The notes under the pieces: model-generated
Seen by the model: only the letters and a program-made list of their open reading frames with translations
Told to the model about the DNA's origin: nothing
Databases searched by the model: none
DNA from: Bacteroidia bacterium
GTDB lineage: Bacteria; Bacteroidota; Bacteroidia; Chitinophagales; JAUHXS01
Direction of reading: 5' to 3'
Assembly: GCA_030426955.1 (NCBI GenBank)
Contig: JAUHXS010000007.1
Coordinates: forward strand, 124,001-188,000
DNA length: 64,000 bases
Position numbers and translations under genes: made by a program
Shown: positions 36,898-45,750 of the stretch, piece by piece
Numbering within the stretch: the stretch's first letter is position 1
How the letters are laid out: every line of letters starts with the position of its first letter

Positions 36898-38556
36898 TTA
36901 TGACTGATCCAACTTTTTCAATTCGATAAATTTATCTAATAATTTCCCATTAATAGCAATAACGGATGGTTTGGGAATGCCATCTTTATCATGAGGCCAT
37001 TTACTAGTTAATTTTTCTAAACTTTCAGATTGTTCTCCAGGATGTTGAACACTTAAAAATAAAGTTTTATAATCGGGCGAAAACCACGGACCTGTAAATT
37101 CAGCATCGATAGGAGCACTAGCAACCTGAATGATTTCCCCTTTTTGCTCTCCATATCTGGGAACGACATAAAGACCATTGTTTTTTAAGCTACCTTCATA
37201 TATACCGCCTTCCTTATTCATTTCGCTTCCAGGCATATCTGAGGTAAACCAAAGGTTGCCCGATAAGTCAAAAGCAAGATTGTCAGGACAAGCAAACCCG
37301 GTTTCAGGTCCACCAGTAAGGAGTGCTTCCGAGGAAAATGTCAAAGCGTCATGGTGGTTATCATTTTCAACTATCTTCAGTATGGATCCGTGATAGTTTT
37401 CCTTTTTGTAGTTATTAGTGAGTGTAATTAAAACACTTCCGTCAATCGGATCAATTTCTATGTCTTCCGGTCTGTCTTGAGGTGTTGCCCCAATCAATCG
37501 TGCTGCTTTTCTAGCATTTACTAAGACTTCGGTTTGGTCTTTGAAGTTTTCTTGAAGAAGAGGTTGATCCTTAATATTAAGTGACAACCATTTTCCGTTT
37601 ATAGTATCGGCAACATACAAAGTACCTTCTGTCAAAGAATTGGCTTTCGAAGAAACAAATTTGTAAATAAACTCATTGGCTTTATCATCTCCAGTATAGG
37701 CAACAATACGTTTGTCTTCTAATTGTATCAGGGTGCAACACTCATGGGCAAACCTGCCCAAAGCGACATGCTTCTGAGATTTTCCTGTTATTGGATCAAT
37801 TTCAACTATCCATCCGTAATGCTCTGCAGGATAATCGTAAAACTGTTCCCACCCAAAAATACTTTTGGTACGGTTCCCATTATCATCAGTTTCACTATAG
37901 AAAATATCTGAATTTTCTTCACAAGTTAAGACTGTCCCCCAAGGGGTAATCCCTCCTGAGCAATTGCTGTGTGTGCCTATCGCCTCCGAGCTTCCTGCAA
38001 TGGGAGATTTCCAGTTAAAAGGTATGGGTGTTTGGGCTGTAATACGTCTATTCAGTGGATCATTTTCAATTAATTGCCATTTATCGCCGTTTTTCTTAAT
38101 TCTTATAATACTAGCACCGAGGCTGTACATTTCTTGATCGACTTGCCCTTTAGTTCTGACGGAATTTATATCTAAATAGTTATAGCCTGAAACAAATAGT
38201 GAATGAGGATATTCATGGTTTACAAAAAGTAAACCATCATTGGGGTTGCCTTTATCTAAGGGAATAAAGCAAGTGAAATCATTGTTAAATCCGAAAGTAT
38301 CAGACTCGGATATTGCATCTCCCCATTTGATGATAATTTCCTGATTTAGTCCTTCTGCTAAAATCACTTCATCTGATGCAGATGGAGAAATTCCTTTGAT
38401 CGGCATCTTTTTTAGACTGTCCAAATACTCAGTAGTTTCAATGCTTAAGTGAATGCTATTATTTGAATTGCCACAGTTTGTTAGGAATGGTGGAACTAAA
38501 GCAGAGCCAACCAATCCTTTGCCAAATAACTTTATAAATGTTCTTCTTTTTTGCAT
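36898..38556 (-). CDS. PhoX-family (DUF839) putative phosphatase, Tat-exported lipoprotein
   Basis: About 552 residues. The N-terminus KRRTFIK matches the twin-arginine motif, and the hydrophobic stretch ends LTNC with a possible lipidated Cys28. The body shows PhoX/DUF839 features: FVNHEYPHS, GSSEAIGTHSNCSGGITPWGTVLTCEEN, GRFAHECC, YTGDD, and the SVQHPGEQ segment near the end. PhoX enzymes are Ca/Fe phosphomonoesterases; the exact substrate here is unknown. I use the ATG at 38556; a TTG at 38568 would overlap the kinase stop. Last gene of a minus-strand block after the sugar kinase. Confidence 0.82.
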   Translation of the reverse strand: MQKRRTFIKLFGKGLVGSALVPPFLTNCGNSNNSIHLSIETTEYLDSLKKMPIKGISPSASDEVILAEGLNQEIIIKWGDAISESDTFGFNNDFTCFIPLDKGNPNDGLLFVNHEYPHSLFVSGYNYLDINSVRTKGQVDQEMYSLGASIIRIKKNGDKWQLIENDPLNRRITAQTPIPFNWKSPIAGSSEAIGTHSNCSGGITPWGTVLTCEENSDIFYSETDDNGNRTKSIFGWEQFYDYPAEHYGWIVEIDPITGKSQKHVALGRFAHECCTLIQLEDKRIVAYTGDDKANEFIYKFVSSKANSLTEGTLYVADTINGKWLSLNIKDQPLLQENFKDQTEVLVNARKAARLIGATPQDRPEDIEIDPIDGSVLITLTNNYKKENYHGSILKIVENDNHHDALTFSSEALLTGGPETGFACPDNLAFDLSGNLWFTSDMPGSEMNKEGGIYEGSLKNNGLYVVPRYGEQKGEIIQVASAPIDAEFTGPWFSPDYKTLFLSVQHPGEQSESLEKLTSKWPHDKDGIPKPSVIAINGKLLDKFIELKKLDQS

Positions 38557-38564
38557 TTTGAATC

Positions 38565-39803
38565 TCAAATATCGGCAAAAAAATCTTGAGTAATCACATT
38601 GGCTCCATCAACCAAATCATACAAAAAAAAATCAGGTGTCAACTCGAAATGGTCTTCATATGCTTGACTTGTTGCTTGAATGATGGCATTTATTTGTTCA
38701 ACCTTAACTATGCTTATACAACAGCCTCCAAATCCTCCTCCCATTATTCTGCTGCCCAAGCATCCATCATGATCTCGTAGTTTTTGTGTTAAAAAATCGA
38801 TCTCATTACAACTTACTTCATAGTCATTTTTTAGTGAATCATGGGACTCATTTAAAAGCTCTCCTAGGAATTTATAATCTCCTTTTGTAATTGCTCCCAC
38901 TCCCTTAATTACCCTCTCGTTTTCTGAAATATAATGCCTTAGTCTTTTCCTTGGAGTTAATTCACTGATCAATCCTAAATGTTTTTCTTCAATATCTCGA
39001 AAGTTTGCAATAGATATAAACTCTTCTTTTAGCATTTCTAGAGCTAAAGATGTCTCCTGAACTCTATCGGTATAAGCTGTATTTGCAAGTGCTCTTTTTA
39101 CTTTGGAATCTGTAATTAAGAAGGCATATTGGTCTGACTTGAAAGAAATAGGTGAGCAAGTCTGGTATTTGAAGTCAAGTGATAATAGATGGCCTTTTTG
39201 TCCCCAGACAGAAGAATATTGATCTAATAGGCCACTTTTTACATTGACATCTTGATGCTCCACCTTACTGGCTAAAGTAGCTAGATTTTTATCACTCAAT
39301 TGTATTTGGTTAATATGTGCTATCCCTCTTAATAGAGCAATACATAGCGCAGCAGAAGAAGAAACACCGCCTCCGATAGGAACGTTACCGATGATATATA
39401 AATTATAACCGCTTGAAATATTATATACCGAATCCATAATTCGACATCCACCTTCTATAAAGTGTCTCCATGCCTTATTATCTTGAATTTTTGAGTTAGG
39501 ATCATAAGTAATCAATTGATTAAAGTTGCTACTGAATGCTTTCACTAGCCGGTCTCTTCTTTTAGAGATACCAACTACAACCCATCTATTGATTGCACCT
39601 GAAAGTGAAAGACCATTGTTATAATCTGTATGCTCTCCAAGAACATTTATTCTTCCTGGAGCATAGCTTATAAGTGAGCAATTCTCTTCAAATTGATTGG
39701 AAAAGCCTGTTTGGCAGTTTTCAATCAATTTGTCTAAACTTTCAGTTTCTTTTATCCTCGAACTATGTTGTAAGTTGTGCTTTGCTTCTAATTTGTAATT
39801 CAT
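38565..39803 (-). CDS. GHMP-family sugar 1-kinase (galactokinase-like)
   Basis: 412 residues. Motif 1 is APGRINVLGEHTDYNNG (48-64), the galactokinase signature; motif 2 is PIGGGVSSSAALC (about 141-153, ATP loop); motif 3 is SRIMGGGFGGCC (about 358-369). It phosphorylates the anomeric position of a hexose, most likely galactose, though N-acetylhexosamine or uronic acid kinases share these motifs. The ATG lies 41 nt inside the end of the nucleotidyltransferase gene, so translation is coupled. Kinase followed by nucleotidyltransferase would take a free sugar directly to its UDP form. Confidence 0.87.
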   Translation of the reverse strand: MNYKLEAKHNLQHSSRIKETESLDKLIENCQTGFSNQFEENCSLISYAPGRINVLGEHTDYNNGLSLSGAINRWVVVGISKRRDRLVKAFSSNFNQLITYDPNSKIQDNKAWRHFIEGGCRIMDSVYNISSGYNLYIIGNVPIGGGVSSSAALCIALLRGIAHINQIQLSDKNLATLASKVEHQDVNVKSGLLDQYSSVWGQKGHLLSLDFKYQTCSPISFKSDQYAFLITDSKVKRALANTAYTDRVQETSLALEMLKEEFISIANFRDIEEKHLGLISELTPRKRLRHYISENERVIKGVGAITKGDYKFLGELLNESHDSLKNDYEVSCNEIDFLTQKLRDHDGCLGSRIMGGGFGGCCISIVKVEQINAIIQATSQAYEDHFELTPDFFLYDLVDGANVITQDFFADI

Positions 39804-40524
39804 TACTTGCCCATGTTAAATCCTCAGGTGTATTCAGTCCTACTAGTTCTTGATAGTCATTGATCTTGAGCGGTATAATTTTAAGTCTCTTTTTTAATAA
39901 AATGTCAATAATGTCTGTAAGATATAGTTCACCATTATCTAAGTCAGGTTTAATGTCTGGTAAATATTTAAAAAGAATTGCTGCATTGAAGATGAAGTGA
40001 GAGGTCAAAAGTTCTTTGATTGCTAGTTCCTTGGGGGTAGCATCCTTTTCTTCAACACATTTGACTAAAATTCCTGATCTATCTCTTACAACTCTAGCAT
40101 AAGGTAGTTTTAGGGGGAAGTCACTAGTTAAAAAAGTACAAGCCGCTCCTTGTTTGTTATGTTCACAAATTAATTTTTCAATGGTATTTGAAGTTATTAG
40201 CGGAGCGTCTCCTACAAACACAATAATATTCTTACTATTCCAATTGGTATAATTTGTGGCTTGCATAACAGCGTGCGCTGTTCCAAGTTGCTGTAATTGG
40301 AATATGTAGTCTACCGTACTCCCTATCGTTGATCGAACCTCATTAGCACCATGGCCTACTATTAGCGCTACCTTGTCAACTGCTGATGCATAAAGTGCGT
40401 CTATAATGTGTTGGACAATAGGTTTTCCATCAAAGTTGACCAATGGCTTAGGAAGTGTAGATTGCATCCGGGTCCCTTTTCCAGCTGCAAGTATAACTCC
40501 AATAGTTTGTTTGCTCTCAGACAT
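39763..40524 (-). CDS. GlmU-like sugar nucleotidyltransferase, single domain
   Basis: 253 residues, Rossmann-like NTP transferase. GVILAAGKGTRMQSTLPKPL (9-28) is the nucleotide-binding signature; QLGTAHAV (about 80-87) and VFVGDAPLI (about 103-111) match the GlmU uridylyltransferase half. The left-handed helix acetyltransferase half of GlmU is absent, so it is probably not the cell's main UDP-GlcNAc enzyme. Sugar specificity is unknown. It starts 2 nt after the GH1 stop and overlaps the kinase gene by 41 nt. Confidence 0.85.
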   Translation of the reverse strand: MSESKQTIGVILAAGKGTRMQSTLPKPLVNFDGKPIVQHIIDALYASAVDKVALIVGHGANEVRSTIGSTVDYIFQLQQLGTAHAVMQATNYTNWNSKNIIVFVGDAPLITSNTIEKLICEHNKQGAACTFLTSDFPLKLPYARVVRDRSGILVKCVEEKDATPKELAIKELLTSHFIFNAAILFKYLPDIKPDLDNGELYLTDIIDILLKKRLKIIPLKINDYQELVGLNTPEDLTWASNELQIRSKAQLTT

Positions 40525-40526
40525 AT

Positions 40527-41864
40527 TCAGTTCTCTAAAAATGATTTATACCAGTATCCCGAAGATTTAATGATCCGCTCTTGAGTTTTAAAGTCAGTAT
40601 AAATGATGCCAAACCTTGGGTAATAGCCTTCTGCCCATTCGAAGTTGTCCATCAATGTCCATATGAAATACCCCTGAACGTTGACACCTTCCTTCTTAGC
40701 TTTTAATATTTGTTTGATGTGCTCCTTGATGTAGTTTCTTCGGTTGGCATCATGAATGGCATCATTACTTTTAGTATCGTAGAAGGCAGCACCGTTTTCG
40801 GTAACGTATATTTTTTTCACCTTATCATACTTGCTATACTTTTTCAACATTTTGTAGATAGACTTTGGGTATATTTCCCAATTCATCAATGTCGAAGGAA
40901 CTTTACGTTTATTAGCTTTTATAATGCTCGCTTTTAAGTAGGGTGTGAAATAAGAGTGCTTTACAATTTCCCTTGTATAGTTTTGGACGCCGATGAAATC
41001 AAAATCAAACTTCATTTTTTGATCATCATTAGGTCGCATATATTTTTCAAGTCGATTCAAAAGTTTTATATCATCAACAGGGTATCCCAATCCCAGGGCA
41101 GGCTCTATAAATAACCTATTTAGTAAAGCATCTACTTTTTCAGCAGCTTTAATATGCCTTTGCTTGGTATTGTGAGGTTCTATATGTGAGCAGGAAAGTG
41201 TAGTACCTACTTCCGAGTTAGGATATGAAGACTTAATTATTCTTCCACCTTCTGCCTGGCAAAGCACAGCATGATGGATAGATGGTAAAAAGTTAGACAA
41301 GCCCCTTCTTCCAGGTGCATGCACACCAAGAAAATAACCGGCACCTGTAAAAACCATTGGCTCATTTAAAACCATCCAATATTTTACTCTATCTCCAAAT
41401 GCTTTTACACAAGTAGTAGCATATTCGCTAAACCAATGAACAACTTCCCGATTGGTCCAACCTCCTTTTTGCTCCAGAGCATAGGGTAAATCCCAATGAT
41501 ATAACGTAACCCAAGGCTCAATGCCTTTTTCAAGGCAAGAATCAATTAATCTGTTATAAAAATCTAAACCTTTTTGATTGATCTTCCCTATCCCTTCAGG
41601 AAAGATTCTTGACCAAGCAATTGAAAAACGAAAATTAGGAATTGATAAATGATCAATAATATCAATGTCCTCTTGATATTTGTTATAAAAATCACAGGCA
41701 ATATTACCGTGTTGGTTTTTATAAATCTTGCCTTTTTCATTTGTAAATACATCCCAAATGGAGGGAGCTTTACCATCTGCTTCATGAGCACCTTCAATTT
41801 GATAGGCTGCTACAGAAACACCCCATTTAAAATCTTCTCCAAAATCTGATTTGCTAACAGGCAA
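40527..41864 (-). CDS. Family GH1 beta-glycosidase
   Basis: 445 residues, full-length TIM barrel, no signal peptide, so cytoplasmic. The acid/base Glu168 is in LNEPM, the nucleophile Glu in YVTENGAAF (about 350-358), and other family marks are YQIEGA, RFSIAWSRI, YHWDLP and the WTLMDNFEW segment that binds substrate. It removes beta-linked glucose, galactose or related sugars with retention of configuration. The start is TTG at 41864, the only choice that keeps the first strand (FKWGVSVAAYQIEG). First of a four-gene block whose next two members would phosphorylate and activate the freed sugar. Confidence 0.93.
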   Translation of the reverse strand: MPVSKSDFGEDFKWGVSVAAYQIEGAHEADGKAPSIWDVFTNEKGKIYKNQHGNIACDFYNKYQEDIDIIDHLSIPNFRFSIAWSRIFPEGIGKINQKGLDFYNRLIDSCLEKGIEPWVTLYHWDLPYALEQKGGWTNREVVHWFSEYATTCVKAFGDRVKYWMVLNEPMVFTGAGYFLGVHAPGRRGLSNFLPSIHHAVLCQAEGGRIIKSSYPNSEVGTTLSCSHIEPHNTKQRHIKAAEKVDALLNRLFIEPALGLGYPVDDIKLLNRLEKYMRPNDDQKMKFDFDFIGVQNYTREIVKHSYFTPYLKASIIKANKRKVPSTLMNWEIYPKSIYKMLKKYSKYDKVKKIYVTENGAAFYDTKSNDAIHDANRRNYIKEHIKQILKAKKEGVNVQGYFIWTLMDNFEWAEGYYPRFGIIYTDFKTQERIIKSSGYWYKSFLEN

Positions 41865-41903
41865 AGAACTAATAATTTAAAATTGATCTATTGGAATAGT
41901 CCC

Positions 41904-42026
41904 ATTCTTCTAAAACCTTACCTAACGCTACCATTTTGTCATTTCGAGTATGCGAGAAATCCATCTTGGTAAAATAGAAAGGTAGGTTTCTCAATTCTTT
42001 CGAAATGACAAGGGTTTTAGAAGAAT
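41904..42026. repeat. Intergenic nested inverted-repeat element (GTCATTTCGA type)
   Basis: Outer 14-bp arms (41904-41917 with 42013-42026) and inner 12-bp arms TTGTCATTTCGA (41936-41947) with its complement (42000-42011); a further GAGAAA/TTTCTC pair lies inside. The core GTCATTTCGA...GAGAAATC resembles dispersed intergenic hairpin repeats common in Bacteroidota. It fills the gap between the glycosyltransferase stop and the GH1 start and could act as a terminator or mRNA stabiliser. Confidence 0.75.
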
Positions 42027-42066
42027 CTAAGTGTGATATTATTCCCATTTTAAAATATCTGAGAGA

Positions 42067-43113
42067 TCAAGCATATCCAAGCTCCAAAGAACTATTTTGC
42101 TCAAGTCTCAATAGGTGATTGTTAGTAGAAAAGTGATTATCAAATATGGTGTCAATGATTTCAGATGTTTTGTCTGGGTAATTCACTTCGACAATAGAAT
42201 TATCACTTAGCCAGGCTTCAATTTTAGGAAGGTGTTTCTTTTTTAAGCTATTGATTTTATGAACACCTAATTCTTTAAGTGCGGCTGCATTGCACTGCTG
42301 CTCATATTGTCCTTTCATAGGAATGACCATTAGTTTCTTTTTTAGAAATAAAGCTTCTGCAGGAGTCTCAAACCCTGCACCACATAAAACTCCTTTAGCT
42401 GATGCCAGACTTTTTATAAAAGCCTCGTTGTCTATAGGTCGGATATGAATGTTTTTATGCTTAATGGCAACCTTGTTATGTTTAGAAAATACTTGCCACT
42501 TTGTATTTTTAAATATTTTTAGCCGTTTGATAATTTGCTCATCATCATAGGCAGGCAAATAAACGGTATAATGTCCCTCATCAGTCGGTTTTAGTGACCT
42601 GATTTGTGAGCGAATGACGGGTGTGAAGGTGTTTGTATTGTATGATTTAAAGTGAAATCCAAATTTGTAATCACAGGGAGCATAATATTTCATGATGAGC
42701 TTTCCGACTAAATCTGTCTTTTTAGGTTGAGGTGCGTTGAGGCTAAGTACTGCATTTTGATGACTCAAGCCTATACATGCTTTCCCTCTTAGCTGGGCTG
42801 CCCAGGCGGAGACTGGTTCAAAGTCATTGATGATGATGTCATAATCATTCACAGGTAGGTTTTTGATTTCTTTTATTAGCCTTCTCGTATTGTTTTTGAA
42901 AAAAGTTCTGGCAAGATCAACTCCTCCTTTCTTACCAAAAATGAAGCTCAATCCTTTTAGTTGGAATTTAATTGGGATGTCTAATTTGACATCAGACTGG
43001 ATACCACTAATTAAAATGTCCAGCTCACCCTTTTTTTGAAGTTCAGGAATAATATCTCTGGCTCTGCTGATATGACCGTTTCCTGTTCCTTGAATAGCGT
43101 ATAAAATTTTCAT
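42067..43113 (-). CDS. Glycosyltransferase, GT-B fold (MJ1255/MurG-like)
   Basis: 348 residues. The N-terminal loop GTGNGHISRARDI (10-22) is like the Gly-rich acceptor loop of GT28 proteins. The C-terminal donor-binding region has GAGFETPAEALFLKKKLMVI followed by YEQQCNAAAL, typical of the family. Substrate is unknown. It starts 6 nt after the LpxH-like gene, suggesting that the two act on the same glycolipid or surface glycan. ATG at 43113. Confidence 0.85.
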   Translation of the reverse strand: MKILYAIQGTGNGHISRARDIIPELQKKGELDILISGIQSDVKLDIPIKFQLKGLSFIFGKKGGVDLARTFFKNNTRRLIKEIKNLPVNDYDIIINDFEPVSAWAAQLRGKACIGLSHQNAVLSLNAPQPKKTDLVGKLIMKYYAPCDYKFGFHFKSYNTNTFTPVIRSQIRSLKPTDEGHYTVYLPAYDDEQIIKRLKIFKNTKWQVFSKHNKVAIKHKNIHIRPIDNEAFIKSLASAKGVLCGAGFETPAEALFLKKKLMVIPMKGQYEQQCNAAALKELGVHKINSLKKKHLPKIEAWLSDNSIVEVNYPDKTSEIIDTIFDNHFSTNNHLLRLEQNSSLELGYA

Positions 43114-43119
43114 GTTTTA

Positions 43120-43983
43120 TTATTTTACTTGGCTCATTTGCAATACTTTAAATTCTTTTACCAAGTTTTTATAAAGGTCTTTTGACTTTAAGTCTGAGTT
43201 ATCTTCTTTGACAAGTGAAATCTGTTTGGCAAATTCATCTTTACTATAATGGTAGATAGACCATTCGCTTTTGTGGTATTCCAAAGCGGTTAAGTTCTCT
43301 ACCCAGTCACCTGAATTTAAGTAAGTTGTCGAGCCATCATCAGTCGTTACTTTCTTCATTTGCGGTTGATGGATGTGCCCACACACAACATAATCGTACT
43401 CGTTGGATATGGCTATATCCGTAGCCGTTTGTTCGAAGTCATCAATAAACTTGACTGCACTTTTTACACTTTGCTTGATTCTTTTAGAAAAAGAAAGTTT
43501 ACCTTTTCCCAGTCGAACGGAAATAAAATTGACGATGCTATTGATCAGAATTAAAAGATCGTAACCAATGGCTCCTAACTTTGCCAGCCACTTACTGCTC
43601 TTCATGGTTACATCAAATACATCCCCGTGAAAAATCCAGGCTCGTTTACCATTCAGTTTTAAAATAACTTTATTGACAATTTTGAAGTTGCCTAATTTAA
43701 AGCCCACAAATTTTCTCAGTGTTTCATCGTGATTCCCAGTTACATAATACACCTTTACCCCATTAGCCAAAAGGCCCATAATATGCTTTACTACCCTCAT
43801 GTGGGACTTCGGCCAGTAGTTTTTACTAAACTGCCAAATGTCTATTATATCTCCGTTAAGTATTAACTTTTTAGGTTTGATACTTTTGAGGTATTGCAAT
43901 AACTCCTTTGCGTGACAACCGTATGTACCCAGATGTACATCCGAAATCACAACAACATCGACTGACCTTTTCTTATTTGACAT
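43120..43983 (-). CDS. Calcineurin-like metallophosphoesterase, LpxH-like
   Basis: 287 residues. The full metal-binding set is present: SDVHLG (Asp15, His17), NGDIIDIW (43-50), GNHDE (83-87), HGDVFD and GHIHQP (about 217-222). This matches the UDP-2,3-diacylglucosamine pyrophosphatase group of lipid A synthesis. Bacteroidota often hold several such paralogues, so this may act on another nucleotide-lipid or lipid phosphate. Transcribed first, directly upstream of the glycosyltransferase. Confidence 0.85.
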   Translation of the reverse strand: MSNKKRSVDVVVISDVHLGTYGCHAKELLQYLKSIKPKKLILNGDIIDIWQFSKNYWPKSHMRVVKHIMGLLANGVKVYYVTGNHDETLRKFVGFKLGNFKIVNKVILKLNGKRAWIFHGDVFDVTMKSSKWLAKLGAIGYDLLILINSIVNFISVRLGKGKLSFSKRIKQSVKSAVKFIDDFEQTATDIAISNEYDYVVCGHIHQPQMKKVTTDDGSTTYLNSGDWVENLTALEYHKSEWSIYHYSKDEFAKQISLVKEDNSDLKSKDLYKNLVKEFKVLQMSQVK

Positions 43984-44385
43984 ATGGTCTAATTATTTTT
44001 TGAATTGCTTGAACAACCCTGTATTTCCATTGTCGATGCTTTAGCACGGGTTTTGATCTATAATCTGCTTTAATAATAATTCAGCTAGTAAACTATCATA
44101 CAAATAGTGTATATCTCTCATTATTAAAAGTTGTGTCAGGTAAAGTCAGGAGGAGGGAATAACTACTAAAACATTTTGTTTTACCTAAACCGATTGAAAA
44201 CAATGGCTTTTTTATTTTTTGCAAGTAGTTTATTTTCTGAAACAAAGAAAGATGAAGTGTATAAATCTCAGGTTAGTCCTTTGTTAAATAATTATTATAT
44301 ACTTAAATTCATTGTTAACAATAAGTTAATATTCATTGCAAGTATGTTGCAGTGAAACCAATTAGATTTATTTAAACTAATCACC
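43984..44385. other. 402-bp AT-rich divergent intergenic region
   Basis: It separates the minus-strand LpxH-like gene from phoH and must hold both promoters. I see no convincing pair of promoter boxes, no strong hairpin and no RNA gene. A 50-codon ORF (44203-44355) is present but has AT-rich, unremarkable content and is not annotated as a gene. Confidence 0.6.
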
Positions 44386-45723
44386 ATGCCTGAATCAAAG
44401 CAAAAGAAGAGAAAAATATATGTTTTAGATACATCGGTTATTCTCTTTGATCATAATGCCATTAATACATTTGATGAACATGATATTGTTATTCCGATAA
44501 CGGTTCTAGAAGAGTTGGATAATTTTAAGAAAGGCAATGATACTAAAAATTTTGAGGCAAGACAGTTTATACGTTTTATAGATAAAAAGTCTAATAATAA
44601 TAGTTTGCAAGACTGGCAAAGTTTAGGGAAAGGCTTAGGAAATTTTAAGGTGGTCATGAATACAACGCCTCAGGGGCTGAATGCTGAACAGGTTTTTGGT
44701 AAGGGTAAAGAAGATCACAAGATTTTAAATACGGCACTTTTTTTAGCAGAGCAAGAAGATGGAAGACAGGCTATTTTGGTATCAAAAGATATTAATCTAC
44801 GCCTAAAAGCGAGAGCACTTGACATTAAAGCAGAGGACTATGAAACGGGTAAAATCAAAGACTTAGAAAATCTATACTCTGGGAAAACGTTAATAGAGGA
44901 CGTGGATTATAATGCGTTAACTCAATTTATACAAGATGGTACTTTAGAGGCTAAAAAGATACTCAAGCAACAGCCTTTATCAAATCATTATTTCATATTG
45001 CGAAATAACAAAAGTTCCATTCTGGCTTACTATAATATTGAGGAAAAGATCATTGAGAAAGTGGAGAAGCAAAAAACATTTGGAATCATTCCTAGGAATG
45101 CAGAACAAACCTTTGCTATGCATGCAATATTAAATCCGGAGATAAAACTAGTAACTATTCAAGGCGTAGCGGGAACGGGGAAAACATTGTTGGCATTAGC
45201 GGGCTCATTGGCACAGAAAAGAAACTATAAGCAAATATTCTTAGCGCGCCCTATAGTGCCTTTAAGTAATAAAGACATAGGATATCTTCCTGGAGAAATC
45301 AACTCTAAGATTGGTCCCTACATGGAGCCATTATGGGACAATTTGAAATTTATAAAAAATCAGTTTGGTGAAAAGAGTAAGGAATTTAAGAATATTGATG
45401 AAATGGTGAAGGACGAAAAGTTAGTAGTCTCCGCTCTAGCTTACATTAGGGGAAGAAGCCTTTCTGATATTATTTTCATTGTGGATGAGGCACAGAATCT
45501 TACGCCTCATGAGGTGAAGACTATCATTACTAGGGCGGGCGAAAATACAAAAATCATCTTTACTGGAGATGTATTTCAGATTGATACCCCTTATTTGGAT
45601 GCGCAGAGTAATGGACTGTCTTACCTGATCGACAAATTAAAGGGACATAAGCTCTTTGCTCATGTCACACTAGAGAAAGGGGAGCGATCAGAATTAGCGA
45701 ACTTGGCTAATGAGCTATTATAA
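44386..45723 (+). CDS. PIN-PhoH family ATPase
   Basis: 445 residues. The N-terminal PIN nuclease domain (8-140) has KIYVLDTSVILFD and the acidic residues of VLEELDNFKKG. The C-terminal PhoH domain has Walker A GVAGTGKT (about 262-269), Walker B IIFIVDEAQN (about 361-370) and IIFTGDVFQID. PIN-PhoH proteins are linked to RNA unwinding and cleavage, in some actinobacteria as toxin-like modules. No antitoxin-like partner is adjacent here, so a general RNA metabolism role is more likely. ATG at 44386. Confidence 0.93.
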   Translation: MPESKQKKRKIYVLDTSVILFDHNAINTFDEHDIVIPITVLEELDNFKKGNDTKNFEARQFIRFIDKKSNNNSLQDWQSLGKGLGNFKVVMNTTPQGLNAEQVFGKGKEDHKILNTALFLAEQEDGRQAILVSKDINLRLKARALDIKAEDYETGKIKDLENLYSGKTLIEDVDYNALTQFIQDGTLEAKKILKQQPLSNHYFILRNNKSSILAYYNIEEKIIEKVEKQKTFGIIPRNAEQTFAMHAILNPEIKLVTIQGVAGTGKTLLALAGSLAQKRNYKQIFLARPIVPLSNKDIGYLPGEINSKIGPYMEPLWDNLKFIKNQFGEKSKEFKNIDEMVKDEKLVVSALAYIRGRSLSDIIFIVDEAQNLTPHEVKTIITRAGENTKIIFTGDVFQIDTPYLDAQSNGLSYLIDKLKGHKLFAHVTLEKGERSELANLANELL

Positions 45724-45750
45724 CTAAAAATCAAATCTTTTTATGTAAGA

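Noticed and set aside
44203-44355. 50-codon ORF in the gap before phoH
   Set aside because: It starts with a short hydrophobic stretch but has no promoter boxes, no partner gene and a composition like the surrounding non-coding sequence.
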